A stretch of DNA of 64,000 nucleotides, from positions 9,605,423 through 9,669,422 of the forward strand of contig CM022666.1 of assembly GCA_012295275.1 (NCBI GenBank). Reading direction: 5' to 3'. A program made the translations under genes and the position numbers. The DNA comes from Chrysomallon squamiferum (Eukaryota > Mollusca > Gastropoda > Neomphalida > Peltospiridae). The notes below the pieces were generated by a model. The model was not told where the DNA came from, ran no database searches, and saw only the letters and a list, made by a program, of their open reading frames with translations. Of this stretch, positions 1-13,900 are shown one piece after another. Numbering within the stretch: position 1 is the first letter of the stretch; each line of letters begins with the position of its first letter.

Positions 1-339
1 TGTTAATATTTATAAAGTTTGTCACAGAACTATTCAAATTGATGTAAAACTCTCCAGTTATGAAGTGAAAAACAAAGCCTTAATGTAAGTTTTTGTTTTA
101 ATCTGTGGCATCCTATCAAAATCTGTAAGAACTTCAGAAAGATGACACATTTATATACTTGTGTACATAACAAGAAAAAAAAATCTTGAAAGAATTAAAT
201 GAGTTTAATCAATCACAGGTGAAACTTTTTTCTGCAACAGAGACTTTATTTTGTAGCAGGTAATAAGAGTCCTGCAACAACACAACAAGACAAGTTTCAA
301 CTGAAATGAATGTCATTTCAGGTGAAACAGATTTCAGGA

Positions 340-1170
340 ATAACAAATGTTACTTGTGAGAAACAGAAATAAGGTGTCACATTTTGGAAAACTCGAAACC
401 AGATATGTAACAACCGGAATGGAGTTTGTGTGGACTGATATTGTGAGAAGAACTTCAACTACATAGAAGTATGCAGTGGTTATGTCAGATGTAAAACGTG
501 TCTTACATGTTTACTTTTGTGTTAAAGGTATAGAATAGTGAAATAATAGCCACTGTTTCCTATTCTATAAATGTCAGTATATAATGTTTTAAAGTAATTG
601 GTGGGAAGTAAGTGCTAGCAAGATAGATTAAGATGACTGCCTACTATTGGGAGCTTTCTTTAGCATTGGGATTGTATGGTCATGTGACATGACCGTATAT
701 GGCTACCGCTGCCTGGAATTTAAATGGTGGACATTCTCAGAGAGCAAAGCAATGCATTTTGACCTTGGCCATTGCAGGACCTTAAAAAATTGCTAGTGAA
801 AGTAGGCATTTTTATATTTGGTTTCTACATATGTGCTACAGATTAGTAGTTAATTTAGATTTATTACTTTCATTTTAATATTTCTATGTCAGGGACTACC
901 TAGCCGTCTTAAAATCCTTTAATTTGAAACCCTGTCTTGTTAGTTTATTCCTTAGGCACTGAATTTATGAAGTGAGTAACCAATGGGTTACATACATATA
1001 TATGTTATTCATTATATTATACCTACATACTGGTCTGACTAGATCTGCTTACCCCCGGCTCCATTACAAGTGTAAGTGTTATAGTCCAGTGTGTGAGTTC
1101 AAAACAAACACCTCAGTACAAGTAACAGAACAGAAAAATTAGAAATGTACATGTTATTCAGCTACTTTTG
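340..1170. repeat. Diverged proximal array block, shared with 40,310-41,125
   Basis: This block is almost the same as the left part of array B: the sequence from TGTTACTTGTGAGAAACAG through CCATTACAAGTGTAAGTG is present in both with few differences, including a short deletion in B near the GATGACTGCCTACTATTGG motif. At about 569-590 it contains GTCAGTATATAATG, which matches the flanks of the mariner insertion at 5,417-6,583 but has no insertion. It is therefore a paralogous empty site. Confidence 0.8.
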
Positions 1171-1199
1171 ACAGCTGTAAAATACACAATAAAATATGT

Positions 1200-1960
1200 T
1201 TACACATTTAACCTTGCACAGTGCTCCTCTCAGATAATGTTACTCAGAAATGAACACTTAAACTGACCTAAAGCAGACTGATCAAGTCTTCAAAGGGTTA
1301 GCATTGTGTAGTGTGAAACTTGTGGTTATTGAATACTAATGAAGTCTTTTTCTAACATTTTGATTATATCTACTGCTCCTGATACCTGAAACAAGAAAAC
1401 TGCTCTGTATGAAGTCTGAAAATACCAGTCAGACAAGTCTTACAAAAATTACCTTGAATGCAAAGATACAATGTAAGTTATATAATGTCTACATTCAGCT
1501 AATGAACAAAATACAACTTATTTAACACATCTCTCCAATCAAGTGTGTTACAAATACTGAGCAGAATAGAGAGCAAAGCCTCTAAATAACAGGATCAGGT
1601 AATAAAAGTCCTACATAAACACAACAAGACAATTTTCAATTGAAATGTATGTAAGGAGTTTCAGGTGAAAGAGATTTCAGCAATAACAAATGTTACTTGT
1701 GACAGACTGTCACATTTTCGAAAATACAGAACTAGACATATAACAACACAGATTGGATGTCTGTTGATGAACACTGTGACAATGAAGTTTAAGTATGTAA
1801 AAATTCATAACTAGTTTTGAGAGCTGTAAAACATGATGTGTTTACACTTACTTTGTATTAGGTGTAAGTGTCATAACACAACTTTAAAACACAGACTGTA
1901 GAACTCTACTTGTAATTAATAGAAAAACATTAGTTTTAATAGCTGTAAAACACACAATAA
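1200..1960. repeat. Array sub-block repeated at 7,200-7,960 and 47,960-48,715
   Basis: About 760 bases starting near the CTGACCTAAAGCAGACTGAT motif and ending near ACAATAAAATATGTTTACAC occur three times in the window, here, at about 7,200-7,960 and at about 47,960-48,715, almost without change. In array A the block therefore lies on both sides of the mariner-bearing segment. Array B has it only on the right side of its mariner. This differential presence is evidence for rearrangement between the arrays. Confidence 0.8.
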
Positions 1961-2034
1961 AATATGTTTACACATTTAGCTATTTAGACAGATATGTTTA
2001 GCTATTTAGACATGTAAAACACAATGTGTTAACG

Positions 2035-3155
2035 TTCATTTTGTATCAAGAAGTATCAGTGTCATAGTCCAGTGTGTGAGTTTAAAACAAACACATCAGT
2101 ACAAGTAGCACAAGTTCTAAACAGAGAAAGTAAAAAACTACACATAATTAACACACACACATTAGTTTGATAGCTGTAAAGCACACAACAAAATATGTTT
2201 ACACATTTACTTAAGTAGTCCTAATGTAGACTGATCAACCCTTCACATGGTTAACAGTGTGAGACAGCTATAGTGTGAGACTTGTGTTTATTAAATACTA
2301 ATGATTCTAAGGTAGAAACCAGCTGTCTTCTTTCACTGAGATAAACTTATAACAAATGTTACTTGTGATAGATTGACATAAGTTGTCACATTTTGGAAAA
2401 TACAGAACTACACATGTAACAACACAAATTGGAGTTTGTGAGGATAGACACTGTGATGAAGAATTTCAAATATCTAAAAATACAGAGCTATTTAGACAGA
2501 AGTAAAACACATAATGTGTTAACATGTTCATTTTGTATTAAGAAGTATCAGTGTCATAGTCCAGTGTGTGAGTTTAAAACAAACACATCAGTACAAGTAG
2601 CACAAGTTCTAAACAGACAAAGTAAAAATCTACACATAATTAACACACACACATTAGTTTGATAGCTGTAAAGCACACAACAAAATATGTTTACACATTT
2701 ACTTAAGTAGTCCTAATGTAGACTGATCAACCCTTCACATGGTTAACAGTGTGAGACAGCTATAGTGTGAGACTTGTGTTTATTAAATACTAATGATTCT
2801 AAGGTAGAAACCAGCTGTCTTCTTTCACTGAGATAAACTTATAACAAATGTTACTTGTGATAGATTGACATAAGTTGTCACATTTTGGAAAATACAGAAC
2901 TACACATGTAACAACACAAATTGGAGTTTGTGAGGATAGACACTGTGATGAAGAATTTCAAATATCTAAAAATACAGAGCTATTTAGACAGAAGAAAAAC
3001 ACATAATGTGTTAACATGTTCATTTTGTATTAAGAAGTATCAGTGTCATAGTCCAGTGTGTGAGTTTAAAACAAACACATCAGTACAAGTAGCACAAGTT
3101 CTAAACAGACAAAGTAAAAATCTACACATAATTAACACACACACATTAGTTTGAT
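2035..3155. repeat. 492-bp local tandem duplication inside array A
   Basis: Corresponding landmarks recur exactly 492 bases apart: TTGGAGTTTGTGAGGATAGA at 2,429 and 2,921, and the GTCATAGTCCAGTGTGTGAG motif in three successive units. The two full units are nearly identical; one visible difference is GAAGTAAAACAC versus GAAGAAAAACAC. In array B the matching place near 48,800-49,400 has the shorter form, so the extra unit is probably recent. Confidence 0.85.
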
Positions 3156-5416
3156 AGCTGTAAAAAGCACTCAATACAATATGTTTACACATTTACATTT
3201 GCAGGCTGCTTTTCTCAGGTAATGTTATTAAGAAATGGACATTTAAACAGACCTAGAGGACATCAGATGTCACATTTTGGAAAATAAAGAACCTGAAGAA
3301 AATCTTGAAAGAATTAAATGAGTTTAATCTCTTACAGTTGAAATATTTTTCTACAACACAGACTTTATTTAGGAGCAGGTAACAAAAGTCCTACATAAAC
3401 ACAACAAGACAATTTTCAACTGAAATGAATGTAAGGAGTTTCAGGTGACACAAGTTTTAGAAATAACAAATATTACTTGTGACAAACAGAATTTAGATTT
3501 ACATTTTGGAAAATACAGAACTAGACATGTAACAACTCAGATTGGAGTTTGTGTGGATGGACACTGAGACAAAGTGCAAATATGTAAAACCAGACAGTTA
3601 GTTTTGACAGTTGTAAAACACATAATGCATTTACATGTTTACTTTGTAATTAAGTATTAGTGTCACAGTCCAGTGTTCGAGTTCAAAACAAACACATCAG
3701 CACACGTAATACAACTTCTAAACAGAGAAAGAGAACAGTACATGCAATTAACACAAACACACTAGTTTAGATAGCTTTAAAATACACAATAAGATATGTT
3801 TACACATTTAAACTTGCACACTGCTTCTCTAAGGTAATGTTATTAAGAAATGGACACTTAAACTAATCTCAAGTAGACTGATCAAGGCTTCAAATAGTTA
3901 ACTGTGTTGGGTGAAACATGAGTTTCCTGAATACTAATGTTTGTAAAATAGAAACCATTAACTGGAAAGAATATTTCACTTACACCTTCCCCTGGGTGGT
4001 AAAGCAGACAGTACAGATTGTGATAACCATTAGCTTTGGTTAGAAAAGGAAATAGTCCACTGCTGTTAATGTTTATAAAGTTTGACACGGAACTGTTCAA
4101 ACTGATATAAAACACACAAGCTATGAAGTGAAAAACAAAACGTGAATGCAAGTTTTTTTTTTAATCTGTGGTGCTCTCTCAAAACCTGTAAGAATCTAAG
4201 AAAGATGACACATTTATATATTTGTGTATGTAACAAGAAGAAAATCTTGAAAGAATTAAATGAGTTTAATCAATCACAGGTGAAACATTTTTCTGCAACA
4301 GAGATTTTATTTTGGAGCAGGTAATAAAAGTCCTACATAAACACAACAAGGTAATTTTCAACTGAAATGAATGTAAGGAATTTCAGATGAAACAAATTTT
4401 TGTGACAAAAAATGTTAATTATGGCCAACTGAAATCACGTCACATTTTGGAAAATATAGAACTATATACACAAGAAAATAGATTGGAGTGTGTGTGGATG
4501 GACACTGTGATGAAGAATTTCTAATATCTAGAAATACAGAGCTAATTTTGTCAGATGAAAAGCAAGTTTGCATGTTTACTCATGTGCCAAGTATAAGTGT
4601 CATAGTCCAGTGTGTGAATTTAAAACAAACACATTAGTAGAAGTAACACAACTTCTAAATTGAGAAAGTAGAACACTACATGTAATTATTTTATTATTAT
4701 TACGTGTTTTTTTTTTTTTCATTTCAACACAAACTCACTAGTTTTGTCAGCTGTAAAACACAAATAAAATATGTTTACAGCGTAAACTTTACACACACAC
4801 ATGCAACTGCTTCTCTGAGGAATTAAATATAAGCTTCAGCTAGATACAGAAATAGTCCACTCGTGTTAATATTTATTAAATTTGTCACAAAACTATTTAA
4901 ACCGTGGTAAAACTCTCCAGTTATTAAACAAAACCCAAATTAAGTTTTTGTTTTAATCTGTGTCATCCTGTCAAAATTTCAGAATTTCAGAAAGATGACA
5001 CATTTATATACTTGTATAAAACAAGAAGAAAATCGTGAAAGAATTAAATGAGTGTAACCTATCACAGGTGAAACATTTTTCTACAACAGAAATTCAATTT
5101 TGGAGCAGGTCATATGTCCTATATAAACACAAGACAATTTTCAACTGAAATGTATGAAAGCAGTTTCAAGTGAAACAGATTTCAGCAATAACAAATGTTC
5201 CTTGTGACAGACAGAAAGCAGATGACACAGTTTGGAAAACTCAGAAGTAGGAATGTGAAAAATCAGATTGGAGGGTTATATAGGACAATGTAATGAAGAA
5301 TTTCAACTATGAGAAGTACACAGTAGTTATGTCAGATGTAAAAAAACGTGACTACATGTTTACTCTTGTGTTAAATGTGTAGAATACAGAAATAATAGCC
5401 ATTAAAGGTCAGTATA

Positions 5417-6583
5417 CAGAGTGTCCCAGAAGTCGCGCACCATATACATGTATATAATATTTTTTTTTTTTTTATATTACAGATATGGGCGAAAAACTAA
5501 CAATAAAAGAAAGAGTTAAATTGGTTTTTATGTTTGGAAAACATGGTGCAACATATCGCTCTGTAGCTGAAGAATTCAACTGTACTCATCCTGAACAAGA
5601 AAAACCATTAAGCCATACTACAGTTTGCCGCTTGATTAAACATTTCAAGAAACAGGTTCAGTTGCTGACCGTGAGAGATGTGGACGAAGAAAGAGTGCAA
5701 CTAATGAAGAAACATCAGCAATGGTTTTAGCAAATGTTGCGAGAAGCCCCGTGAAATCAATAAGGAAAATAAGCCAGGAGCTAACAATGAGCAAATCATC
5801 AATTCATCAGTATTCTTAAGACACATAAATTTCATCCGTACAAAGTTCATCTTGTGCAAGCTCTACATGGCGATGACAATGATAGGCGATTAGAGTTCTG
5901 TGAATGGGCGTGTAATCACATAGATTCTTCAATATTATTCAGTGATGAAGCAATTTTTCCTAACTGGAATGAGGAAGGACATCATCAATCCTACTGGAAT
6001 GAACCCTTCATCAGGGTACCCTTTGGTCTGGGCTGGAATATGGGAGGAGGAAATTGTTGGCCCTTATTTTTTTAATGTTGACAATATCACTGGAGAAACT
6101 TATTTAGAATTTCTGCAAACCTTTTTGTCTGACTATTTTAAAAATGTTCCTGTAATTCGACAACAAAATTTCTTTTTTCAGCAAGATGGAGCGCCACCCC
6201 ACTTTGCTATTTCAGTACGTAACTACCTGAATCAGACTTTCCCTGACTGATGGATTGGGTGAAGAAGTCCTGTGGAGTGGCCACCTCGATCACCAGATCT
6301 GTCACCTCTTGACTATTTTCTTTGGGGACATCTTAAATCTGTTGTTTACCAGAATCGTCCACGAACTCTGAATGATTTGAAAGATGCAATAACAATTGAA
6401 AGTCAAACAATTAGTAGCGAAACCCTCAACAGAGTAAAAAACAGTTTTATAAAGAGAATTGAAGTATGTATCAATGCAGAGGGCAAGCAATTTGAGCATT
6501 TGTTATGATTATTATTAATAAAAATTTTATTCATATGTATCCAAATAAAAATCTTCATGGTGCGTGACTTCTGGGACACCCTG
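5417..6583 (+). mobile_element. Mariner-like DNA transposon, copy A (inactive)
   Basis: The element is 1,167 bp long and flanked by TA on both sides (5,415-5,416 and 6,584-6,585), the target duplication expected of the Tc1/mariner superfamily. Its terminal inverted repeats are about 27 bp (5,417-5,443 and 6,557-6,583). They begin CAGRGTGTCCCAGAAGTC and differ at two positions. Inside is one broken transposase frame on the plus strand. Array subunit sequence resumes directly on both sides, and an uninterrupted version of the same site is present near 570-600, so the element inserted into the satellite. The transposase is disrupted in several places, so the copy cannot be autonomous. Confidence 0.93.
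5485..6508 (+). pseudogene. Mariner-like transposase pseudogene, copy A
   Basis: The frame starts at an ATG preceded by a T-rich run and encodes an N-terminal helix-turn-helix region (MGEKLTIKERVKLVF, then AEEFNCTHPEQ and HTTVCRLIKHF). The catalytic region shows the usual aspartates in LFSDEA, QQDGAPPHF and WPPRSPDLSPLDYFLWG. The last two catalytic aspartates are separated by 36 residues. Breaks visible by comparison with the copy at 46,274 are: a one-base loss near 5,646 (TTTCAAGAA versus TTTCCAAGAA), one extra base near 5,813, a remodelled stretch at about 5,950-6,030, and in-frame TGA codons at 6,248-6,250 and 6,260-6,262. Both TGA codons lie where CGA would be expected, consistent with CpG decay. 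Length is about 340 codons, normal for mariner transposases. Confidence 0.93.
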
Positions 6584-7959
6584 TATAATGTTTTAAAGTA
6601 ATGATTTGGGAGTAAGTCCTAGCAAAATAGATTAAGATGACTGCCTCCTATTAGGAGCTTTTATTAGTACTGGGGATTGTATGGTCACTTGACCTGACCA
6701 TATATGGCAACTGCTGCCTGGAATTTAATGGGGGGGGGGGGCATTCTCAGAGAGCTCCTTCACCTTGGACATTGCAGGACCTTATACAATTGCTAGTGAA
6801 AGAAGGCATTTTTACATTTGGTTTCAACATATTTGCTACAGATCAGCTAAAATCTATAGTTAATTTAGATTTATTGCTTTCATTTTAATATTTATATATC
6901 AGGGATTACCTAATATTAAAACCCTCTAATTAGACAGTGAATTTATGTAGTGAGTAACTAGTGGGTTACATACATATATATACATTATCAATTATATTAT
7001 ACCTACGTATCATGTGACTAGATCTGCTTACCCTGCTCCATTACAAGGGTAAGTGTTATAGTCTAGTGTGTGAGTTAAAAACAAACACCTCAGTACAAAT
7101 AACAGAACTTTTAAACAGAAAAACAAGAAATTTACATCCTATTAACATACTAGTTTTTATAGCTATAAAATTCACAATATGTTTGCACATTTAAACTTGA
7201 AGACAGCTTCTCTCAGGTAATGTTATTCAGAAATGGACACTTAAACTGACCTAAAGCAGACTGATCAAGTCTTCAAAGGGTTAGCATTGTGTAGTGTGAA
7301 ACTTGTGGTTATTGAATACTAATGAAGTCTTTTTCTAACATTTTGATTATATCTACTGCTCCTGATACCTGAAACAAGAAAACTGCTCTGTATGAAGTCT
7401 GAAAATACCAGTCAGACAAGTCTTACAAAAATTACCTTGAATGCAAAGATACAATGTAAGTTATATAATGTCTACATTCAGCTAATGAACAAAATACAAC
7501 TTATTTAACACATCTCTCCAATCAAGTGTGTTTACAAATACTGAGCAGAATAGAGAGCAAAGCCTCTAAATAACAGGATCAGGTAATAAAAGTCCTACAT
7601 AAACACAACAAGACAATTTTCAATTGAAATGTATGTAAGGAGTTTCAGGTGAAAGAGATTTCAGCAATAACAAATGTTACTTGTGACAGACTGTCACATT
7701 TTCGAAAATACAGAACTAGACATATAACAACACAGATTGGATGTCTGTTGATGAACACTGTGACAATGAAGTTTAAGTATGTAAAAATTCATAACTAGTT
7801 TTGAGAGCTGTAAAACATGATGTGTTTACACTTACTTTGTATTAGGTGTAAGTGTCATAACACAACTTTAAAACACAGACTGTAGAACTCTACTTGTAAT
7901 TAATAGAAAAACATTAGTTTTAATAGCTGTAAAACACACAATAAAATATGTTTACACAT

Positions 7960-10900
7960 TTAGCTATTTAGACATGTAAAACACAATGTGTTAACGTTCA
8001 TTTTGTATCAAGAAGTATCAGTGTCATAGTCCAGTGTGTGAGTTTAAAACAAACACATCAGTACAAGTAGCACAAGTTCTAAACAGAGAAAGTAAAAACT
8101 ACACATAATTAACACACACACATTAGTTTGATAGCTGTAAAGCACACAACAAAATATGTTTACACATTTACTTAAGCAGTCCTAATGTAGACTGATCAAC
8201 CCTTCACATGGTTAACAGTGTGAGACTTGTGTTTATTAAATACTAATGATTCTAAGGTAGAAACCAGCTGTCTTCTTTCACTGAGATAAACTTATAACAA
8301 ATGTTACTTGTGACAGATTGACATAAGTTGTCACATTTTGGAAAATACAGAACTACACATGTAACAACACAAATTGGAGTTTGTGAGGATAGACACTGTG
8401 ATGAAGAATTTCAAATATCTAAAAATACAGAGCTATTTAGACAGAAGTAAAACACATAATGTGTTAACATGTTCATTTTGTATTAAGAAGTATCAGTGTC
8501 ACAGTCCAGTGTGTGAGTTTAAAACAAACATCAGTACAAGTAGCACAAGTTCTAAACAGAGAAAGTAAAAATCTACACATAATTAACACACACACACTAG
8601 TTTGATAGCTGTAAAGCACAAAATACAATATGTTTACACATTTACATTTGCAGGCTGCTTTTCTCAGGTAATGTTATTAAGAAATGGACATTTAAACAGA
8701 CCTAGAGTACACTGATGAACACCTCAAAGGGTTGTGACAAACAGACATCAGATGTCACATTTTGGAAAATAAAGAACTTGAAGAAAATCTTGAAAGAATT
8801 AAATGAGTTTAATCTCTTACAGTTGAAAATTTTTTCTACAACACAGACTTTATTTAGGAGCAGGTAATAAAAGTCCTACATAAACACAAGAAGACATTTC
8901 AACTGAAATGAATGTAAGGAGTTTCAGGTGACACAAGTTTTAGAAATAACAAATATTACTTGTGACAAACAGAATTTAGATGTTACATTTTGGAAAATAC
9001 AAAACTAGGTATGTGTCAACTCAGATTGGAGTGTGTGTGGATGTACACTGTCACAATGAAGGTCAAGTATGTAAAACTACACTGTCATAGTCCAGTGTGT
9101 GTTTTTAGAACAAACACATGAGTACAAGTAACAACTTCAAAACAGAAAAACTAGAAATCTATGTTATTAACATACTAGTTTTAACATTTCAGCAGTAACA
9201 AATGTTACTTGTGACAGTTGTCACATTTTGGAAAATACAGACAGGAGTTTGTGTGGATAGACACTGCGATGAAGAATTTCAATGATCTAAAAATACAGAG
9301 CTATTTAGACAGAAGTAAAACACATAATGTGTTAGCATGTTCATTTTGTATCAAGAAGTATCAGTGTCATAGTCCAGTGTGTGAGTTTAAAACAAACACA
9401 TCAGTACAAGTAGCACAAGTTCTAAACAGAGAAAGTAAAAAACTACACATAATTAACACACACACCTAAGTTTGATAGCTGTAAAGCACACAACAAAATA
9501 TGTTTACACATTTACTTAAGCAGTCCTAATGTAGACTGATCAACCCTTCACATGGTTAACAGTGTGAGACAGCTATAGTGTGAGACTTGTGTTTATTAAA
9601 TACTAATGATTCTAAGGTAGAAACCAGCTGTCTTCTTTCACTGAGATAAACTTATAACAAATGTTACTTGTGATAGATTGACATAAGTTGTCACATTTTG
9701 GAAAATACAGAACTACACATGTAACAACACAAATTGGAGTTTGTGAGGATAGACACTGTGATGAAGAATTTCAAATATCTAAAAATACAGAGCTATTTAG
9801 ACAGAAGTAAAACACATAATGTGTTAACATGTTCATTTTGTATTAAGAAGTATCAGTGTCATAGTCCAGTGTGTGAGTTTAAAACAAACACATCAGTACA
9901 AGTAGCACAAGTTCTAAACAGACAAAGTAAAAATCTACACATAATTAACACACACACATTAGTTTGATAGCTGTAAAGCACACAATAAAATATGTTTACA
10001 CATTTAGCTATTTAGACATGTAAAACACAATGTGTTAACATTCATTTTGTATTAAGAAGTATCAGTGTCATAGTCCAGTGTGTGAGTTTAAAACAAACAC
10101 ATCAGTACAAGTAGCACAAGTTCTAAACAGACAAAGTAAAAATCTACACATAATTAACACACACACACTAGTTTGATAGCTGTAAAGAACACAATAAAAT
10201 ATGTTTACACATTTACATTTGCAGGCTGTTTTTCTCAGGTAATGTTATAAAGAAATGGACATTTAAACAGACCTAGAGTATACTGATGAAGACCTCAAAG
10301 GGTTAACATTATATAGTGTGAAACTTGTGGTTATTGAATACTAATGAAACGTCTCTTTCCGACAGTTTTTATTGTATCCACTGATCCTGATACCTGAAAG
10401 TGCTGTTTAATGCCTGAAAGTACCAGTCAGAGAAGTTTTACAGAAATTTCTTTATGAGCTAGTGAATATGAAGACATAATATAAATGAACATTCAGCTAA
10501 TCAACAAAATACAACAACTTATTTAACAAGTCTCTGCAATCAAGATGTTATACAATACTGTGCCAATTAGAGAACAAAACTTGTAAATAACAGGAGCAGT
10601 TGTAAAAAATCCTAAATAAACACAAGACAATTTTCAACTGAAATGTATGTAAGGAGTTTCAGGTGAAAGAGATTTCAGCAATAACAAATGTTACTTGTGA
10701 CAGATTGACATCAGTTGTCACATTTTGGAAAATACAGAACTACACATGTAACAACACAGATTGGAGTTTGTGAGGATAGACATTGTGATGAAGAATTTCA
10801 AATATCTAAAAATACAGAGCTATTTAGACAGATGTAAAACACATAATGTGTTAACATGTTCATTTTGTATTAAGAAGTATCAGTGTCACAGTCCAGTGTG

Positions 10901-13900
10901 TGAGTTTAAAACAAACATCAGTACAAGTAGCACAAGTTCTAAACAGAGAAAGTAAAAATCTACACATAATTAACACACACACACTAGTTTGATAGCTGTA
11001 AAGCACAAAATACAATATGTTTACACATTTACATTTGCAGGCTGCTTTTCTCAGGTAATGTTATTAAGAAATGGACATTTAAACAGACCTAGAGTACACT
11101 GATGAACACCTCAAAGGGTTGTGACAAACAGACATCAGATGTCACATTTTGGAAAATAAAGACCTTGAAGAAAATCTTGAAAGAATTAAATGAGTTTAAT
11201 CTCTTACAGTTGAAATTTTTTTTTTCTACAACACAGACTTTATTTAGGAGCAGGTAATAAAAGTCCTACATAAACACAAGAAGACAATTTTCAACTGAAA
11301 TGAATGTAAGGAGTTTCAGGTGACACAAGTTTTAGAAATAACAAATATTACTTGTGACAAACAGAATTTAGATGTTACATTTTGGAAAATACAAAACTAG
11401 GTATGTGTCAACTCAGATTGGAGTGTGTGTGGATGTACACTGTCACAATGAAGGTCAAGTATGTAAAACTACACTGTCATAGTCCAGTGTGTGTTTTAGA
11501 ACAAACACATGAGTACAAGTAACAACTTCAAAACAGAAAAACTAGAAATCTATGTTATTAACATACTAGTTTTAACATTTCAGCAGTAACAAATGTTACT
11601 TGTGACAGTTGTCACATTTTGGAAAATACAGACAGGAGTTTGTGTGGATAGACACTGCGATGAAGAATTTCAATTATCTAAAAATACAGAGCTATTTAGA
11701 CAGAAGTAAAACACATAATGTGTTAGCATGTTCATTTTGTATCAAGAAGTATCAGTGTCATAGTCCAGTGTGTGAGTTTAAAACAAACACATCAGTACAA
11801 GTAGCACAAGTTCTAAACAGAGAAAGTAAAAAAACTACACATAATTAACACACACACATTAGTTTGATAGCTGTAAAGCACACAACAAAATATGTTTACA
11901 CATTTACTTAAGCAGTCCTAATGTAGACTGATCAACCCTTCACATGGTTAACAGTGTGAGACAGCTATAGTGTGAGACTTGTGTTTATTAAATACTAATG
12001 ATTCTAAGGTAGAAACCAGCTGTCTTCTTTCACTGAGATAAACTTATAACAAATGTTACTTGTGATAGATTGACATAAGTTGTCACATTTTGGAAAATAC
12101 AGAACTACACATGTAACAACACAAATTGGAGTTTGTGAGGATAGACACTGTGATGAAGAATTTCAAATATCTAAAAATACAGAGCTATTTAGACAGAAGT
12201 AAAACACATAATGTGTTAACATGTTCATTTTGTATTAAGAAGTATCAGTGTCATAGTCCAGTGTGTGAGTTTAAAACAAACACATCAGTACAAGTAGCAC
12301 AAGTTCTAAACAGACAAAGTAAAAATCTACACATAATTAACACACACACATTAGTTTGATAGCTGTAAAGCACACAATAAAATATGTTTACACATTTAGC
12401 TATTTAGACATGTAAAACACAATGTGTTAACATTCATTTTGTATTAAGAAGTATCAGTGTCATAGTCCAGTGTGTGAGTTTAAAACAAACACATCAGTAC
12501 AAGTAGCACAAGTTCTAAACAGACAAAGTAAAAATCTACACATAATTAACACACACACACTAGTTTGATAGCTGTAAAGAACACAATAAAATATGTTTAC
12601 ACATTTACATTTGCAGGCTGTTTTTCTCAGGTAATGTTATAAAGAAATGGACATTTAAACAGACCTAGAGTATACTGATGAAGACCTCAAAGGGTTAACA
12701 TTATATAGTGTGAAACTTGTGGTTATTGAATACTAATGAAACGTCTCTTTCCGACAGTTTTTATTGTATCCACTGATCCTGATACCTGAAAGTGCTGTTT
12801 AATGCCTGAAAGTACCAGTCAGAGAAGTTTTACAGAAATTTCTTGCGAGCTAGTGAATATGAAGACATAATATAAATGAACATTCAGCTAATCAACAAAA
12901 TACAACAACTTATTTAACAAGTCTCTGCAATCAAGATGTTATACAATACTGTGCCAATTAGAGAACAAAACTTGTAAATAACAGGAGCAGTTGTAAAAAT
13001 CCTAAATAAACACAAGACAATTTTCAACTGAAATGTATGTAAGGAGTTTCAGGTGAAAGAGATTTCAGCAATAACAAATGTTACTTGTGACAGATTGACA
13101 TCAGTTGTCACATTTTGGAAAATACAGAACTACACATGTAACAACACAGATTGGAGTTTGTGAGGATAGACATTGTGATGAAGAATTTCAAATATCTAAA
13201 AATACAGAGCTATTTAGACAGATGTAAAACACATAATGTGTTAACATGTTCATTTTGTATTAAGAAGTATCAGTGTCACAGTCCAGTGTGTGAGTTTAAA
13301 ACAAACATCAGTACAAGTAGCACAAGTTCTAAACAGAGAAAGTAAAAATCTACACATAATTAACACACACACACTAGTTTGATAGCTGTAAAGCACAAAA
13401 TACAATATGTTTACACATTTACATTTGCAGGCTGCTTTTCTCAGGTAATGTTATTAAGAAATGGACATTTAAACAGACCTAGAGTACACTGATGAACACC
13501 TCAAAGGGTTGTGACAAACAGACATCAGATGTCACATTTTGGAAAATAAAGACCTTGAAGAAAATCTTGAAAGAATTAAATGAGTTTAATCTCTTACAGT
13601 TGAAATTTTTTTCTACAACACAGACTTTATTTAGGAGCAGGTAATAAAAGTCCTACATAAACACAAGAAGACAATTTTCAACTGAAATGAATGTAAGGAG
13701 TTTCAGGTGACACAAGTTTTAGAAATAACAAATATTACTTGTGACAAACAGAATTTAGATGTTACATTTTGGAAAATACAAAACTAGGTATGTGTCAACT
13801 CAGATTGGAGTGTGTGTGGATGTACACTGTCACAATGAAGGTCAAGTATGTAAAACTACACTGTCATAGTCCAGTGTGTGTTTTTAGAACAAACACATGA

